NCBI GenBank assembly: GCA_030673425.1
Contig: DAOVJB010000055.1
Coordinates: 1 to 7,614, forward strand
Source of the DNA: Elusimicrobiota bacterium
GTDB taxonomy: Bacteria; CAYTYR01; UBA6262; DAOVJB01
Reading direction: 5' to 3'
Length of the DNA stretch: 7,614 bases
The translations under genes were made by a program, and so were the position numbers. The notes beneath the pieces were generated by a model. It searched no databases, had not been told where the DNA came from, and was given only the letters and a program-made list of their open reading frames with translations. Position 1 is the first letter of the stretch, and the number at the start of each line of letters is the position of its first letter. Below, piece after piece: positions 5,542 through 7,614 of this stretch.

Positions 5542-7149
5542 ATGGTAACTAAGTATATTTTTATAACTGGAGGTGTGGTTTCGTCTCTTGGAAAAGGAAT
5601 AACCGCAGCAAGTATAGGTTTTTTACTTAAGTCCAGAGGTTTGAAGGTGGATATATTAAAATTTGATCCTTACATTAATGTGGATCCGGGAACGATGAGT
5701 CCTTATCAGCATGGCGAAGTTTTTGTAACTGATGATGGAACAGAAACCGACCTTGATTTGGGTCATTATGAAAGATTTCTGGATGTAAATTTAAGTAAAG
5801 ATAATAATGTTACTACAGGTCAGATTTATGAAAGGGTTATAAACAAGGAAAGAAAAGGCGAGTATCTGGGTGGGACAGTTCAGGTTGTACCTCATATTAC
5901 GAACGAAATAAAATCAAGCATAAAGAAATTATCACCCAAAAAAGATGTAGTTATTATAGAAATAGGAGGTACAGTAGGTGATATCGAAGGACTCCCGTTT
6001 TTAGAAGCAATAAGACAATTTAAACGGGATGTAGGAAGGAATAATGTTTTATATATCCATTTAACTTTAGTGCCTTATATAAAAACCGTGGAGGAATTAA
6101 AGACAAAACCTACCCAGCATAGTGTTGGAAAACTGAGAGAAATAGGAGTTGATCCCGATATAATTGTATGTAGGACCGAAAAAAGCTTATCTCAGTCCGT
6201 AAGAGATAAAATCGCCCTTTTCTGTAATGTAGATGAGCAGGCAGTTATTGAAGAGAAGGATGTTGGTCCTTTTATTTATCAGGTACCACTTTTATTGAAA
6301 AAGGAAGGTTTAGATGATTTAATACTCCGTTTAATGGATATCGCAGCTAAAAAAGATGACCTAAAAAAATGGCAACAGATGGTCTTAAAAGCAAGCAAAC
6401 TTACAGACACAGTAATAGTCGCTATTACCGGTAAATATACTTATATTAAAGATGCTTATAAGAGTATTCATGAGTCGTTAGTTCATGCAGGGCTAGCCAA
6501 TAATGCAACTGTAAAGATTAAATATGTGGATGTGGAAAGTGATCGGCTTGAAAAAGAATTGAGGGATGTAGATAGCATTTTAATACCCGGGGGATTCGGA
6601 GAAAGAGGAATCGAAGGAAAAATCAAAGTTGTAGAAATTTCGAGAGAAAAAAAGATACCTTTGTTAGGAATATGTTTGGGGGTGCAATGCGCAGTGATTG
6701 AGTTTGCACTTTCTGTAGCCAAGATGAACAAGGCAAATAGTACGGAATTTGCTCCACGGACACCATATCCTGTTATTGATTTGCTTCCCGAACAAAGGAA
6801 GATCAAGTCAAAAGGGGCTACGATGCGTTTAGGTGCTTATCCTTGCAGGGTTAAAAGAGGTTCTTTGGCATATCAGGCATACAAAAAACCTTTGGTTTAT
6901 GAAAGACATCGCCATCGTTTTGAATTAAATAATAAATACAGAAAAAGATTGCAGAATGCGGGATTAGTCATAAGCGGTGAGTTCCAGAAAAAACGTTTGG
7001 CTGAAATAATAGAGCTCAAAGATCACCCTTGGTTTTTAGCTGTGCAGTTTCACCCTGAGTTTAAATCAAGGCCTAACAGGCCTCATCCATTATTTGTTGA
7101 TTTTATAAGAGCAGCGGTTAAAGAAAAAAAGAGGCATAAAAATGATTAA
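5542..7149 (+). CDS. pyrG: CTP synthase (glutamine-hydrolysing)
   Basis: Makes CTP from UTP, ATP and glutamine in the cytoplasm; the last step of de novo CTP synthesis. The 535 residues match the family (E. coli 545). The N-terminal synthase domain (about 1-270) has the P-loop-like [10 protein letters not shown] (10-19), [14 protein letters not shown] (41-54), [11 protein letters not shown] (56-66), [12 protein letters not shown] (68-79; D72) and [10 protein letters not shown] (140-149; E140), the expected Mg ligands, and TKPTQHSV (188-195). The C-terminal class I glutamine amidotransferase domain (about 290-535) has the PGGFGERG oxyanion segment (349-356), the nucleophile C378 in LGICLG (375-380), [11 protein letters not shown] (454-464) and QFHPEF (502-507), so the C378-H504-E506 triad is intact. 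In the operon it sits between two Kdo genes, consistent with supplying CTP to KdsB, though the enzyme also serves nucleic acid and phospholipid synthesis. Confidence 0.98.
   Translation: MVTKYIFITGGVVSSLGKGITAASIGFLLKSRGLKVDILKFDPYINVDPGTMSPYQHGEVFVTDDGTETDLDLGHYERFLDVNLSKDNNVTTGQIYERVINKERKGEYLGGTVQVVPHITNEIKSSIKKLSPKKDVVIIEIGGTVGDIEGLPFLEAIRQFKRDVGRNNVLYIHLTLVPYIKTVEELKTKPTQHSVGKLREIGVDPDIIVCRTEKSLSQSVRDKIALFCNVDEQAVIEEKDVGPFIYQVPLLLKKEGLDDLILRLMDIAAKKDDLKKWQQMVLKASKLTDTVIVAITGKYTYIKDAYKSIHESLVHAGLANNATVKIKYVDVESDRLEKELRDVDSILIPGGFGERGIEGKIKVVEISREKKIPLLGICLGVQCAVIEFALSVAKMNKANSTEFAPRTPYPVIDLLPEQRKIKSKGATMRLGAYPCRVKRGSLAYQAYKKPLVYERHRHRFELNNKYRKRLQNAGLVISGEFQKKRLAEIIELKDHPWFLAVQFHPEFKSRPNRPHPLFVDFIRAAVKEKKRHKND
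7131..7134 (+). promoter_or_regulatory. Shine-Dalgarno site for kdsA inside the 3' end of pyrG
   Basis: GAGG lies 7 bases before the kdsA ATG at 7142, within pyrG codons. With the 8-base gene overlap it supports coupled translation of pyrG and kdsA. Confidence 0.65.
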
Positions 7150-7614
7150 AAAGGTCAATGTGGGGAATATTAGTATTGGAGAAAATAGTCCTTTGGTTTT
7201 GATTTCCGGGCCCTGTGTGATTGAGACTGAAAAGTTAACCCTGGATACAGCAAGAGCAATAAAAAAGATAGCTGAAAAATTGAAGGTCCCTTTTATTTTT
7301 AAGGCCTCTTATGATAAAGCTAATAGAACAGCGGTAGATAATTATCGCGGTCCCGGGATGAAAAAAGGTTTAGAAATTCTTGCTAAGGTGAAAAAAGAAC
7401 TAAGTATTCCTGTACTGTCTGATATTCATTCTCATGATCAGATTGCTCCTGCAGCCGAGGTTTTAGATGTAATTCAGATTCCGGCTTATTTATGTCAGCA
7501 GACTGATTTAGCGGTAGGTGCGGGGAAGACAGGTAAGGCAGTTAACTTAAAAAAAGGGCAGTTTTTAGCTCCCTGGGATATGAAAAAGATTTGTGCTAAA
7601 GTAGAAAGTACAAA
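7142..7614 (+). CDS. kdsA: 3-deoxy-8-phosphooctulonate synthase (Kdo-8-phosphate synthase), 3' truncated by window end
   Basis: Condenses phosphoenolpyruvate with arabinose 5-phosphate to Kdo 8-phosphate in the cytoplasm. The first 157 residues of an expected 260-280 are visible. Seen: SGPCVIE (22-28), [11 protein letters not shown] (53-63), YRGPG (68-72), [12 protein letters not shown] (112-123) and [13 protein letters not shown] (135-147). Cys25 in SGPC marks the metal-dependent class, as in Aquifex KdsA, rather than the metal-free E. coli class, which has Asn there; the other metal ligands lie beyond the window. Two normally near-invariant positions differ: the TDVHE motif reads SDIHS (93-97), and the CRQTDL motif reads CQQTDL (118-123), losing an active-site arginine (equivalent to E. 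coli Arg120 by my alignment from memory). The ATG overlaps the pyrG end by 8 bases in another frame. Family identity is firm; full activity is less certain. Confidence 0.93.
   Translation, partial: MIKKVNVGNISIGENSPLVLISGPCVIETEKLTLDTARAIKKIAEKLKVPFIFKASYDKANRTAVDNYRGPGMKKGLEILAKVKKELSIPVLSDIHSHDQIAPAAEVLDVIQIPAYLCQQTDLAVGAGKTGKAVNLKKGQFLAPWDMKKICAKVEST

Noticed and set aside
6483-6806. Minus-strand ORF opposite the pyrG amidotransferase domain
   Set aside because: It is the reverse shadow of the conserved PGGFG and GICLG regions and has no ribosome-binding site or recognisable protein.

Overview
The window is a compact, almost entirely plus-strand stretch of an AT-rich (roughly one third G+C by eye) genome of a Gram-negative-type, diderm bacterium. 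The envelope type follows from enzymes for Kdo (KdsB, KdsA) and for heptose (RfaE1/HldA-type kinase), the inner-core sugars of lipopolysaccharide. Low G+C, TTG starts, the order rfaE1-kdsB-pyrG-kdsA and neighbours of DUF3108 and isoprenylcysteine-methyltransferase type would fit an uncultured phylum such as Omnitrophota. That assignment is a guess from gene content, not something the sequence proves.

Layout. (1) 1-1454: 3' part of a membrane glycosyltransferase (GT39/GT-C type) whose C-terminus continues in frame into a DUF2993/LmeA-like lipid-binding domain. (2) 1455-1592: an AT-rich intergenic region with a plausible promoter. (3) 1593-3706: three closely spaced genes, namely a DPM1-type GT2 glycosyltransferase, an ICMT-family membrane methyltransferase with a C-terminal extension, and an exported DUF3108 protein. 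(4) 3707-3793: a short AT-rich gap with an extended -10 promoter (TGGTATAAT). (5) 3794-7614: a tight operon of rfaE1, kdsB, pyrG and kdsA; kdsA overlaps the end of pyrG and is cut by the window edge.

How the genes fit together. KdsA makes Kdo-8-phosphate, KdsB activates Kdo with CTP, and PyrG makes that CTP, so the last three genes form a supply line for CMP-Kdo. The heptose kinase feeds the next core sugar. Upstream, a DPM1-like GT2 would make a polyprenyl-phosphate sugar, the donor class used by GT39 enzymes such as the one at the left edge, so the left half probably also serves the cell surface. The roles of the ICMT-like and DUF3108 proteins are not known from the sequence.

Most notable points: the GT39-DUF2993 fusion, which echoes the known functional link between mycobacterial LmeA and a GT-C mannosyltransferase, and a KdsA whose N-terminal part has lost two residues that are normally near-invariant (HE to HS, and CRQTD to CQQTD). 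I found no RNA genes, CRISPR array, insertion sequence or defence system.
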